A DNA stretch of 64,000 nt, taken from NCBI RefSeq assembly GCF_007678255.1, contig NZ_VEED01000001.1, positions 310,001 to 374,000 of the forward strand, written 5' to 3'. Numbering within the stretch: the stretch's first letter is position 1; each line of letters starts with the position of its first letter. Of this stretch, positions 56,307 to 64,000 are shown piece by piece. This stretch comes from Bacillus sp. X1(2014). Its GTDB lineage: Bacteria > Bacillota > Bacilli > Bacillales_B > DSM-18226. Below the pieces are notes generated by a model that did not search any database, had not been told where the DNA came from, and saw only the letters and a program-made list of their open reading frames with translations. The translations under genes were made by a program, and so were the position numbers.

Positions 56307-57809
56307 TTGGAACAAACTGGAAACATGACTTCATTAATTATGATTTTTGGTGCGACTGGTGATTTAGCAAAACGGAAGTTGTTTCCTTCCCTTTACCGGT
56401 TATTTGAGAAAGGAAAATTAACTAAATTTGCGGTGATTGGGGTTGCAAGAAGATCGCTATCCAATGATGAATTTCAGCATTCAGTCAAAGACTCGGTCAT
56501 CTCAGCCTTAGGAAATAAAGATAAGGTTGATGATTTTATCTCGCATTTTTACTATCAATCGCATGATGTTAGTGATTCCAACTCTTACACATTGTTAAAA
56601 AATTTAGCAGATGAGATTGATCAAAACTATCAATTAGAAGGCAATCGTATCTTTTACCTTGCCATGGCTCCTGAATTTTTCGGAACAATTGCTTTACACT
56701 TAAAATCAGACAAACTTACAGAGGTAAAGGGTTATAAACGCCTCGTCATTGAGAAACCATTCGGACATGACTTGGAATCTGCCATCGAGTTAAATAGACA
56801 AATTAGAAGTGCATTTAAAGAAAAAGAAGTATATCGTATCGATCATTATTTAGGAAAAGAAATGGTGCGGAATATAGAAGTAATACGATTCGCCAATGCT
56901 ATATTTGAACCGCTTTGGAATAATCGTTATATTTCAAATATTCAAATTACCTCTAGTGAAATACTCGGGGTTGAAGAACGGGGCCGTTATTATGAAACAA
57001 GCGGTGCCCTTAGAGATATGCTTCAAAACCACATGATGCAAATGGTAGCCTTGCTTGCGATGGAGCCACCAATCAACCTCTCCACCGATGAAATTCGTTC
57101 CGAAAAAGTTCGTGTGTTCCGTGCACTTCGGTCGGTTGAGGGAGAAGAGGTTAATGATTATTTTGTACGCGGCCAATACGGTGAGGGTACGGTTGAGGAT
57201 GTTCCAGTTCCTGCTTATCGTGATGAGACGATGGTGGACAAAGAATCAAATACAGAAACCTTTGTTGCTGGTAAAATCATGATTGATAATTTCCGCTGGG
57301 CTGGTGTTCCGTTCTACATTCGGACAGGGAAAAGGATGTCAACAAAATCGACCAAAATTGTCGTTCAATTTAAAGATATTCCGATGAATTTATATTATCA
57401 AACGGAAAAAATGTTAAACCCAAATCTCCTTGTGATTCATATTCAACCTGAAGAGGGAATTACTTTACATCTAAACGCAAAAAAAGCAGGCGGACACTTA
57501 GATGCTCAGGAAGTAAGAATGAGCTTTGCCAATACCGGCATCCATGCGATGAATACTCCTGAAGGCTATGAGAAGCTTCTTTACGATTGTATGCGAGGCG
57601 ATGCCACGAATTTTACCCATTGGGATGAAGTGGCCTATTCTTGGAGTTTTGTTGATAAAATTTCGGCAGTTTGGGAAAACACGAAGGCTGAAAACTTTCC
57701 TAATTATCAATCCGGGACCACAGGACCGAAAGCGTCGGATGAGCTTTTAGAAAAAGACGGCTTCTTCTGGTGGCCAGTAACTGATTTAGAAGTAGATATG
57801 TGTAAATAA
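56307..57809 (+). CDS. zwf: Glucose-6-phosphate 1-dehydrogenase
   Basis: 500-residue first enzyme of the pentose-phosphate pathway, producing NADPH. Coenzyme fingerprint FGATGDLAKRKLFPSLY, the active-site RIDHYLGKEMV with catalytic H downstream, and EKPFGHDL are all clear. The TTG at 56307, preceded by AAAGAGGTATTTACT, gives family length; ATG 56271 has a poor site. Unlike many genomes gnd is not adjacent here. Confidence 0.95.
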   Translation: MEQTGNMTSLIMIFGATGDLAKRKLFPSLYRLFEKGKLTKFAVIGVARRSLSNDEFQHSVKDSVISALGNKDKVDDFISHFYYQSHDVSDSNSYTLLKNLADEIDQNYQLEGNRIFYLAMAPEFFGTIALHLKSDKLTEVKGYKRLVIEKPFGHDLESAIELNRQIRSAFKEKEVYRIDHYLGKEMVRNIEVIRFANAIFEPLWNNRYISNIQITSSEILGVEERGRYYETSGALRDMLQNHMMQMVALLAMEPPINLSTDEIRSEKVRVFRALRSVEGEEVNDYFVRGQYGEGTVEDVPVPAYRDETMVDKESNTETFVAGKIMIDNFRWAGVPFYIRTGKRMSTKSTKIVVQFKDIPMNLYYQTEKMLNPNLLVIHIQPEEGITLHLNAKKAGGHLDAQEVRMSFANTGIHAMNTPEGYEKLLYDCMRGDATNFTHWDEVAYSWSFVDKISAVWENTKAENFPNYQSGTTGPKASDELLEKDGFFWWPVTDLEVDMCK

Positions 57810-57816
57810 AAAGTTC

Positions 57817-57859
57817 AAAAAGCACTACTTTTGTTATGACAGCAAAAGTGGTGCTTTTT
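57817..57859. terminator. Bidirectional terminator between zwf and dinB
   Basis: 17-bp stem AAAAAGCACTACTTTTG / CAAAAGTGGTGCTTTTT (one G-U) with flanking A and T. Confidence 0.88.
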
Positions 57860-59135
57860 AGTCTCGTTCATTTATGTTTTTAGGAGGTATTTGGAGAAAA
57901 TCTTTATTAAAGCTTGTTCCAGTACCAATATTATCCGAGGAAGGAGCCTTGTGCTCCCCTGCATTTTCAATGATTTTTTTACCGTATTTTTCACGGAGAC
58001 TGGACAGTGTATTAAGTAAAGGCTCTTTTTTAGCATCCTTTTCATAGGAAAATAAATCTAGCTGTTTAAAGGCATGGTCATGATCAACTAGATCATTTCC
58101 TGTAATCCCCAACAGCCTAACAGCATCTCCATTCCAAGCTTTTAGAAAAATCTGCTGAGCAAAGGAAGAAATGTCCTCATTTTGATTAATAGGATTGGGA
58201 AGTTTTTTACTTCTGGTAATCGTTCTTCGATCCTTATAGCGAATAGTTATTCCAAGCGTTCCAGCTAAAACCTTCTTTCGTTTCAGCCTTACGGAAACCG
58301 TTTCAGCTAATGCAGTTAACACACGAAAAAGTTCCTGCTGATTGCTGACGTCCCGAGGAAGAGTGGTTGAATTTCCAATACTCTTAAATTCCTCAATTGC
58401 TTCCGGGTCAACAGGGCGATGATCAATCCCATTGGCTCGTTCTTTTAATCGAATTCCATTAATGCCTAGCAGTGTTTTTAATTGAATCTCATTTCCTTTT
58501 GCTAAATCACCAATGGTATGAATTCCAATCGTCTGTAATTTGTCTGCTGTCTTTTTTCCAACGCCATGCATTTCATTTGGATTCAACGGCCAAAGAACTT
58601 TGGGAATATCACGTTTTCGAAGAATGGTAATTCCCATTGGCTTTTTCATATCTGAGGCGGTTTTCGCTAAAAATTTATTAGGAGCGATCCCTATACTGCA
58701 AGGAATATCTAGTTGTTCTAATATCCTCTTTTGAATACTTTCAGCGATCTCGATCGGGCTTCCATACTCAAAACTTTCTGTAATATCTAGGTATCCTTCA
58801 TCAATCGAGACAGGTTCTACAAGTTCTGTATAATGCCTGAGAATCTCAAACATGCCAATTGAAACGGCTCGATACCGTTCAAAATTCGGTTTCATCACGA
58901 TTAACTGAGGACAAAGTTTTCTCGCTTCCCAAATTGGCATCGTTGTTTTGACACCAAATTTTCTAGCTTCGTAATTGCAGGTGACAATAATTCCTCTGCG
59001 CTCCTCTACATTTCCAGCAATTGCGAGCGGTTTCCCTTTAAGATTGGGGTCATAAGCCATTTCGACGGATGCATAAAAGCTATTCATATCTACATGTAAA
59101 ATGACTTTTCCGTTTTTCGGGTACATTTCCTTCAT
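57858..59135 (-). CDS. dinB: DNA polymerase IV (DinB, YqjH type)
   Basis: 425-residue translesion polymerase. Catalytic residues in LHVDMNSFYASVEMAYDP (D16) and PVSIDEGYLDIT (near 110), helix-hairpin-helix NEMHGVGKKTADKLQTIGI, little-finger domain, and a tail (KQLDLFSYEKD) resembling the beta-clamp-binding motif QLxLF. No LexA box was seen upstream. ATG 59135 has AAGGAAGTGCCAGC. Confidence 0.94.
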   Translation of the reverse strand: MKEMYPKNGKVILHVDMNSFYASVEMAYDPNLKGKPLAIAGNVEERRGIIVTCNYEARKFGVKTTMPIWEARKLCPQLIVMKPNFERYRAVSIGMFEILRHYTELVEPVSIDEGYLDITESFEYGSPIEIAESIQKRILEQLDIPCSIGIAPNKFLAKTASDMKKPMGITILRKRDIPKVLWPLNPNEMHGVGKKTADKLQTIGIHTIGDLAKGNEIQLKTLLGINGIRLKERANGIDHRPVDPEAIEEFKSIGNSTTLPRDVSNQQELFRVLTALAETVSVRLKRKKVLAGTLGITIRYKDRRTITRSKKLPNPINQNEDISSFAQQIFLKAWNGDAVRLLGITGNDLVDHDHAFKQLDLFSYEKDAKKEPLLNTLSSLREKYGKKIIENAGEHKAPSSDNIGTGTSFNKDFLQIPPKNINERD

Positions 59136-59180
59136 GCTGGCACTTCCTTAACGCATATTCTTCCCTTAGTATATCAAAAA

Positions 59181-59204
59181 GGAGAACCCGCGGTTAGGTT
59201 CTCC
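59181..59204 (-). terminator. Terminator after yqjE
   Basis: GGAGAACC / GGTTCTCC stem followed on the minus strand by TTTTTGA. Confidence 0.82.
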
Positions 59205-59214
59205 TTCCATTAGA

Positions 59215-60336
59215 TTATTGATTTGCTACTTCATCGATAATCGCAAGTGTCATTTCTGCTAGTTTATACAATTCTTCCACTGGCATACGCTCTTTGGTTG
59301 TATGAATTTCTTCATAGCCAACAGCTAGATTGACAGTTGGAATATTAAAGCCAGCAAATACGTTGGCATCACTGCCGCCGCCGCTATGCTGAAGTTCACA
59401 ACTACGTCCGATTTTTGCAGCTGCCTTACGAGCCACTTCGACAACATGGTCGCCTTCGCCAAATTTAAAGCCTGGATACATGACCTCTACATTAACTTCG
59501 GCTCTGCCGCCCATTTCTGCTGCTACTGTTTCAAATGCTTCCTTCATTTTGTTTACCTGAGTTTGCATTTTTTCAGGGATTAGTGAACGGGCCTCCGCTA
59601 AAATATCCACACGGTCACAAACGATATTGGTTGCTTGACCACCTTCAAAGCGTCCAATATTAGCAGTTGTTTCGTGATCAATTCGTCCTAACGGCATCCT
59701 CGCAATCGATTTTGCTGCAATCGTAATCGCGGAAACACCTTTTTCAGGTGCAACACCCGCATGAGCTGTTTTACCGTAAATAACGGTTTTTACCTTTGCT
59801 TGTGTTGGAGCAGCTACAACAACATTACCAACTAAGCCATCGCTATCCAAAGCATAACCGAATTTTGCTTTCATCAGTGAGGAATCAAGTGCTTTTGCAC
59901 CGACAAGACCGGACTCTTCCCCAACTGTAATCACGAATTGAATCAAACCGTGTGGGAGGTTTTGTTCTTTTAACTGACGGATGGTTTCAAGCATAACAGA
60001 AATTCCGGTTTTATCATCGGCACCTAAGATTGTTGTGCCATCTGTAACCACGTAGCCGTCCTTTATAGAAGGCTTTACTCCTTTAGCTGGGGTAACAGTA
60101 TCCATATGACATGTAAAATAAATCGGGTCAACACCCTCTTTCGTTGCCGCTAGCGTGCAAACTAAATTGCCAGCACCGTGCCCTGTCACAGCTGTTGTAT
60201 CGTCTTCAAACACTTCAAGACCAAGTTCTGAAAATTTTTGTTTTAATACCTTGGCAATTTCAGTCTCAAATTTCGTTTCTGAGTCAATTTGCACAAGTTC
60301 TAAAAACTCATTTAATAGACGTTCCTGATTAACCAT
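59215..60336 (-). CDS. yqjE: M20-type peptidase YqjE (PepT-like)
   Basis: 373-residue zinc peptidase of the PepT-like/M20 family. Metal and catalytic motifs: TCHMDTVTP, ILGADDKTG, and VGEESGLVGAK (catalytic glutamates), with HSGGGSDANVF near the C-terminus. A dimerisation domain sits in the middle (about 180-290). Start ATG 60336 preceded by GGAGGGTCAATCTA. Substrates are probably short peptides. Confidence 0.92.
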   Translation of the reverse strand: MVNQERLLNEFLELVQIDSETKFETEIAKVLKQKFSELGLEVFEDDTTAVTGHGAGNLVCTLAATKEGVDPIYFTCHMDTVTPAKGVKPSIKDGYVVTDGTTILGADDKTGISVMLETIRQLKEQNLPHGLIQFVITVGEESGLVGAKALDSSLMKAKFGYALDSDGLVGNVVVAAPTQAKVKTVIYGKTAHAGVAPEKGVSAITIAAKSIARMPLGRIDHETTANIGRFEGGQATNIVCDRVDILAEARSLIPEKMQTQVNKMKEAFETVAAEMGGRAEVNVEVMYPGFKFGEGDHVVEVARKAAAKIGRSCELQHSGGGSDANVFAGFNIPTVNLAVGYEEIHTTKERMPVEELYKLAEMTLAIIDEVANQ

Positions 60337-60432
60337 TAGATTGACCCTCCAATTATGTACTCACTATTTCAGTATACCTCTTTCTTCTTGATATCATCAA
60401 ATGAAAGGGCAGGGAGTCATTTTTTTATTATT

Positions 60433-61983
60433 TTAAAGTGGTATGTTTCCATGTTTTTTGTAAGGTCTTGACTCTTTCTTGTTTCTAAGCATTTCTAAAC
60501 CTTGGACAATTTTCATTCTGGTTTCACGTGGGTCAATGACATCATCGACCATCCCTCTGCTTGCTGCCACATAAGGATTGGCAAACTTTTCGCGGTATTC
60601 ATCAATTTTCTGCTGTCTTGTCAGTTCTGGATTCTCACTATTGTTAATTTCCTTCGCAAAAATAATATTAGCGGCACCTTGAGGTCCCATAACCGCAATT
60701 TCAGCATTTGGCCAGGCAAATACCAAATCGGCACCAATTGATTTACTATTTAACGCAACATAGGCACCGCCATAAGCTTTTCTTAAAATCACTGTTAACT
60801 TCGGAACGGTCGCCTCGGAATAAGCAAATAATATTTTTGCCCCGTGGCGAATGATCCCACCGTGTTCCTGCTTAACTCCTGGGAAGAAGCCTGTCACATC
60901 CTCGAACGTGATAATTGGGATATTAAAAGAATCACAGGTTCTAATAAATCGAGCCGCTTTATCAGAAGAATCAATATCCAGGCCGCCAGCCATTACCTTT
61001 GGCTGATTACAAACAAGACCTACAGATTCACCTTTAATTCGAGCAAATCCAACAACAATATTTCTAGCAAAATCCTTTTGAACTTCCATGAAACTGTTCT
61101 CGTCAACCACATGCTCGATGACTTTGCGGACATCATACGGACGAACTGTATCAAATGGAATAACATCCATTAAATCTGGACGATAATCTTCGTCATCCTG
61201 TACCTCAAACCTAGGAGCCTTCTCCTCGTTATTTTGCGGAAGATAGCTTAACAACCTGCGGACGTTTAGTAACACTTCTTCCTCTGAATCAGCTTGAAAA
61301 TGAGCATTTCCACTAATGGAGCTATGGACATTCGCACCACCCAATTCCTCAGCTGAAATCTTCTCACCTGTCACTGTTTCAATGACTTTAGGTCCAGTAA
61401 TAAACATCTGACTTGTCTTTTCCACCATAAATACAAAATCAGTGATCGCTGGTGAATAGACTGCACCGCCCGCACATGGACCCATAATTACCGATATTTG
61501 CGGAATGACACCGGAATATATCGCATTTCGGTAAAAAATATGTCCGTACCCATCTAATGATACAACGCCTTCTTGAATGCGCGCCCCACCGGAATCATTT
61601 AAACCGACAAAAGGTGCTCCATTTTTCGCTGCTAAATCCATCACATTAGCAATCTTTTTGGCATGCATTTCCCCTAATGCCCCGCCAAAAACAGTAAAAT
61701 CCTGCGAGAAAAGATAAATGGGACGACCGTTAACTTTCCCGTATCCAGTCACCACTCCGTCCCCTGGACCCTTTTGTTCATCAAGGCCAAAATCATTCGT
61801 ACGGTGCTCAATGAAAGGATTTAACTCAAAAAACGTTCCTTTGTCTACTAAAAGATCGATTCTTTCTCTAGCAGTCAGTTTGCCTTTTTGATGCTGCTTC
61901 TCGATTCTCTCATCGCCGCCGCCCAACTCAACCTCTCTACGTTTATCATACAACTCATTTATTTTTTCATAGATGTCTATCAT
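60433..61983 (-). CDS. mmdA: Acyl-CoA carboxylase carboxyltransferase subunit (propionyl/methylmalonyl-CoA type)
   Basis: 516-residue carboxyltransferase (YqjD-like): two crotonase-fold halves with GGARIQEGVVSLDGYG, GPCAGGAVYSPA in the N half and FPGVKQEHGGIIRHGAKILFA, RKAYGGAYVAL, GPQGAANIIF in the C half. It transfers a carboxyl group to or from propionyl-CoA. Directly follows mce (1-base gap), so it belongs with methylmalonyl-CoA metabolism; no biotin carboxylase is adjacent, which leaves carboxylase versus decarboxylase undecided. Confidence 0.9.
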   Translation of the reverse strand: MIDIYEKINELYDKRREVELGGGDERIEKQHQKGKLTARERIDLLVDKGTFFELNPFIEHRTNDFGLDEQKGPGDGVVTGYGKVNGRPIYLFSQDFTVFGGALGEMHAKKIANVMDLAAKNGAPFVGLNDSGGARIQEGVVSLDGYGHIFYRNAIYSGVIPQISVIMGPCAGGAVYSPAITDFVFMVEKTSQMFITGPKVIETVTGEKISAEELGGANVHSSISGNAHFQADSEEEVLLNVRRLLSYLPQNNEEKAPRFEVQDDEDYRPDLMDVIPFDTVRPYDVRKVIEHVVDENSFMEVQKDFARNIVVGFARIKGESVGLVCNQPKVMAGGLDIDSSDKAARFIRTCDSFNIPIITFEDVTGFFPGVKQEHGGIIRHGAKILFAYSEATVPKLTVILRKAYGGAYVALNSKSIGADLVFAWPNAEIAVMGPQGAANIIFAKEINNSENPELTRQQKIDEYREKFANPYVAASRGMVDDVIDPRETRMKIVQGLEMLRNKKESRPYKKHGNIPL

Positions 61984-61984
61984 T

Positions 61985-62398
61985 TTACCCCTTCATCCCT
62001 TTCTTCTCACAAAGTTCGAATAAAACCCCAGATGTCGATTTTGGATGCATGAAAGCAATATTTGCCCCACCTGCCCCAGGTCTTGACTGCCCGTCAATCA
62101 TCCGTATCCCTTGTTCCTTCATTTCGCGAATTCTTTCTTCAATCGAGTCCACCCCGAGGGCAACATGGTGAATTCCCTCACCGCGTTTTTCGATAAATTT
62201 GGCGATGGCACTTTCTTCTGATGTAGGCTCAAGTAGTTCAAGCTTTGTACTGCCCGCCTTTAAAAAGGCAACTCTTACCTTTTGAGTATCCACCTCTTCG
62301 ATTCCAATCAAAGGCAGATTTAACACATCGGTATAAAAAGGAAGCGCTTTCTCGATAGACTTCACCGCAATTCCAATATGGTCGACTTTTTTAATCAT
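61985..62398 (-). CDS. mce: Methylmalonyl-CoA epimerase
   Basis: 137-residue vicinal-oxygen-chelate (glyoxalase-fold) epimerase (YqjC-like). Metal ligands include the H of KVDHIGIAV (H7), H of GIHHVALGV and E of LFELCEK. It converts D- to L-methylmalonyl-CoA and lies upstream of mmdA in one operon. Confidence 0.93.
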   Translation of the reverse strand: MIKKVDHIGIAVKSIEKALPFYTDVLNLPLIGIEEVDTQKVRVAFLKAGSTKLELLEPTSEESAIAKFIEKRGEGIHHVALGVDSIEERIREMKEQGIRMIDGQSRPGAGGANIAFMHPKSTSGVLFELCEKKGMKG

Positions 62399-62560
62399 TT
62401 TTACCCCTCTGTTCTAAATATTAAAATTTATTCGACAATAATCTTATTCGTTAAAAAGTTCATAAATCCTTCCTTAATTACTTAGTTGTTCCGTTGTTCA
62501 TTTTTGCATTTCCTTGTACAATATAAGTAAAGTTTCAAAATGTTAAGGGAGGTACCCATA

Positions 62561-62656
62561 TTGAATAGTAAGAAATCGAGGAAAATCATTGTTTATTTAA
62601 TGTTATTTGCTATGCTTGCCTCAACTCTCCTAATAGGAATCGGTTCATTTCTATAG
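62561..62656 (+). CDS. prli42: Stressosome-associated miniprotein Prli42
   Basis: 31-residue membrane miniprotein: basic N-terminus (MNSKKSRK) followed by one helix (IIVYLMLFAMLASTLLIGIG), matching Prli42, which tethers the stressosome to the membrane in Listeria. The TTG at 62561 has AAGGGAGGTACCCATA. Transcribed alone with a strong terminator. Confidence 0.85.
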   Translation: MNSKKSRKIIVYLMLFAMLASTLLIGIGSFL

Positions 62657-62663
62657 ATAGATA

Positions 62664-62703
62664 TAGGAAAAGGGACTGTTCAAGCGAACAGTCCCTTTTC
62701 CTA
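62664..62703. terminator. 18-bp bidirectional terminator
   Basis: Perfect 18-bp arms (62664-62681 and 62686-62703) with loop AAGC, between prli42 and the L,D-transpeptidase gene. Confidence 0.85.
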
Positions 62704-63222
62704 TTTCATTGCGCCATAGTCTTTTGCAAGTGTCTCATATGATTTTTTTGAAGAAATAACTAATACTTTTGTTCCTAATGGGATGACAGGATATAGAGAG
62801 GTAACCACTTCATTTTGAGTTCGGATACAGCCTTGAGAGACATATTTTCCGATTGAAGCAGGCTGATTCGTTCCATGAATGCCATAGGTTCTTCCATCTG
62901 TTCCCTTTGCATCAAAGCCAATCCACCTCGCTCCCAGTGGATTCTTAGGATCTCCTCCAGGGATATTCCCTTTCCGAAAATAAGGTTCTTTGGCCTTTAC
63001 CGTAATGGTAAAAAGACCTTCAGGCGTCAGTTCTTGTGTTTTTCCCGTTCCGACACTTACAACCGTCTGTACTTTGTTTTCATTAATAAAAGCCATTTCA
63101 TTTTTACTTTTATTCACAATAAGCAATGGATCGCCTGGCATAGGGTTTGGCCCCAATGGCCAAAGTGGTGACATGAAAAAAGCAATCAGGATTGGCGATA
63201 AAATTTTTATCAAAGCAGCCAC
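62701..63222 (-). CDS. yqjB: L,D-transpeptidase YqjB
   Basis: 173 residues: N-terminal hydrophobic signal (about 3-22), then a YkuD-type catalytic domain. The active-site signature HGTNQPASIGKYVSQGCIR carries the histidine and nucleophilic cysteine; no LysM domain is present, unlike YkuD. Makes 3-3 peptidoglycan links or attaches wall proteins. GTG 63222 is adopted; the ribosome site (AAAGGCAG) is close, and TTG 63213 is an alternative. Confidence 0.85.
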   Translation of the reverse strand: MAALIKILSPILIAFFMSPLWPLGPNPMPGDPLLIVNKSKNEMAFINENKVQTVVSVGTGKTQELTPEGLFTITVKAKEPYFRKGNIPGGDPKNPLGARWIGFDAKGTDGRTYGIHGTNQPASIGKYVSQGCIRTQNEVVTSLYPVIPLGTKVLVISSKKSYETLAKDYGAMK

Positions 63223-63236
63223 CTGCCTTTTTTCCC

Positions 63237-64000
63237 CTAGTTTGCTTCAATCTTCTTCTGTTCATTCACTTTAGCCGATGTTTTTATTCCCTTAAATGAA
63301 CTTTTAATAATCAGATATTCGTTCATTTCATTTACTAACTGCAGCAGAGCAGCCCTCGTTTCAAATTCTTCTCTTGTCTTTGGGAGCTCCATTTCCTCAA
63401 ATTCCTTTTTCATTTCTCTTAATTTTTCAAGATAAATATAAGCTGTATTTCCAGGATGGACATTTTCAGAGAGTTCTTCCAGAAACTCAGCTACCATATG
63501 CCCTTGCTTTACCGTCCGGGTAATAGAAGTGACAATTGGTAAGACACGTTCGATAATTTCAAATTGCTTTTGTCTCATTTTAAAATAATGAAAATAAATA
63601 TTCTCATCTCGTAAAAAATGATTTTCAACATCCTGAAGGGCTATGGCTATCGCTTCATCAAGTAAACGAGCACCATCCGTAATCTCTTTTCCATCCCAAT
63701 TACTATCCCCAGTTCGTAAATAACGCACCATTTCAACGAAGATGATTCTAAAATTCTCCTCAATTTCACTTTGATAATCCTTTAGTTTTTTCTCAACGCT
63801 TGGCATATAAAGATTAATAAGTAGTGCGACTCCAATACCAATGGTGATTACCCCGAGCTCATTAAAAAAAATTGCCAGTGTTATTTTTTTTGCCATATAA
63901 ATATGTAAAATAATAACACTACTCGTCACAATTCCATCAGGCGCCTTCAGCATCACTATCGTTGGTATAAAGAAAAATAACATAACCCCTATAACAATGG
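63237..64000 (-). CDS. yqjA: YqjA-like aromatic acid exporter family protein, truncated by window edge
   Basis: C-terminal part of a membrane protein of the ArAE_1 (YqjA) family. The frame stays open past the ATG at 63983 to base 64000, so the N-terminus lies outside the window. About two transmembrane segments are visible (LAIFFNELGVITIGIGVALLI region), followed by a long cytoplasmic helical domain. Precedes yqjB by 14 bases, so likely the same operon. Transport function is inferred from the family. Confidence 0.85.
   Translation of the reverse strand, partial: IVIGVMLFFFIPTIVMLKAPDGIVTSSVIILHIYMAKKITLAIFFNELGVITIGIGVALLINLYMPSVEKKLKDYQSEIEENFRIIFVEMVRYLRTGDSNWDGKEITDGARLLDEAIAIALQDVENHFLRDENIYFHYFKMRQKQFEIIERVLPIVTSITRTVKQGHMVAEFLEELSENVHPGNTAYIYLEKLREMKKEFEEMELPKTREEFETRAALLQLVNEMNEYLIIKSSFKGIKTSAKVNEQKKIEAN

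Overview
The window is a low-GC Firmicutes chromosome segment from an endospore-forming member of the Bacillaceae (Bacillus in the broad sense; the genus cannot be fixed by eye). The evidence is the gene order, which matches the Bacillus subtilis blocks ypb-fer-ribU, sigX-res-rluB-spm-dacB, scp-ypu-lysA-spoVA-spoIIA-dacF, pdp-pupG-drm-xerD-fur-spoIIM and nudF-mciZ-yqk-yqj. Strong Shine-Dalgarno sequences, many TTG/GTG starts and an abundance of sporulation genes fit this. Most genes are on the minus strand.

Layout. 1-1040: end of the cotJ spore-coat operon, with a dispersed repeat between cotJB and cotJC. 1034-5862: ypbF, the overlapping ypbB-recQ-ypbD-ypbE operon, and ferredoxin. 5974-7704: the riboflavin transporter ribU under an FMN riboswitch with terminator, and an M23/LysM envelope protein. 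7875-17000: the sigX/rsiX ECF pair with an autoregulatory-type promoter, resDE and resABC (redox signalling and cytochrome c maturation), and rluB. 16828-22742: spmAB-dacB (spore cortex), an extended superoxide dismutase, ypuI, an unknown gene, and scpAB (condensin). 22953-26974: small proteins, ypuF, an orphan ribT, ypuA and lysA. 27133-33597: a shortened spoVA operon (AA, AB, AEa, AF only) with a sigma-G-type promoter, the spoIIA operon with a sigma-H-type promoter, and dacF. 33737-41627: nucleoside salvage (pdp, pupG, deoB with a cre-like site), xerD, fur, spoIIM, an EndoQ-family nuclease and nudF. 41689-47518: mciZ, yqkF, yqkE, a scoAB plus HMG-CoA lyase cluster, yqkD and yqkB. 47597-51406: an SOS-type Y-polymerase operon (uvrX-yolD) and yqzH/yqjQ/yqjP. 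51572-64000: a proline-type T-box and proI, a glycosyltransferase, namA, rnz, zwf, dinB, yqjE, methylmalonyl-CoA genes, prli42, an L,D-transpeptidase and the cut-off yqjA.

Sporulation is the main theme: forespore and mother-cell regulators and effectors (sigF, spoIIAA/AB, spoIIM, mciZ), cortex and core maturation (spmAB, dacB, dacF, spoVA) and coat (cotJ). Redox and iron control (res, fur, ferredoxin, superoxide dismutase) and DNA repair (recQ, uvrX, dinB, endonuclease Q) are also represented.

I found no unrecognised multi-gene defence or mobile system, no CRISPR array, no tRNA or rRNA and no transposase. The most unusual signals are the missing spoVAC-AD-AEb block, two families of small dispersed structured repeats (one copy nested in another; another with compensatory changes in its terminal stem), a riboflavin-pathway remnant, and several small or unassigned proteins.
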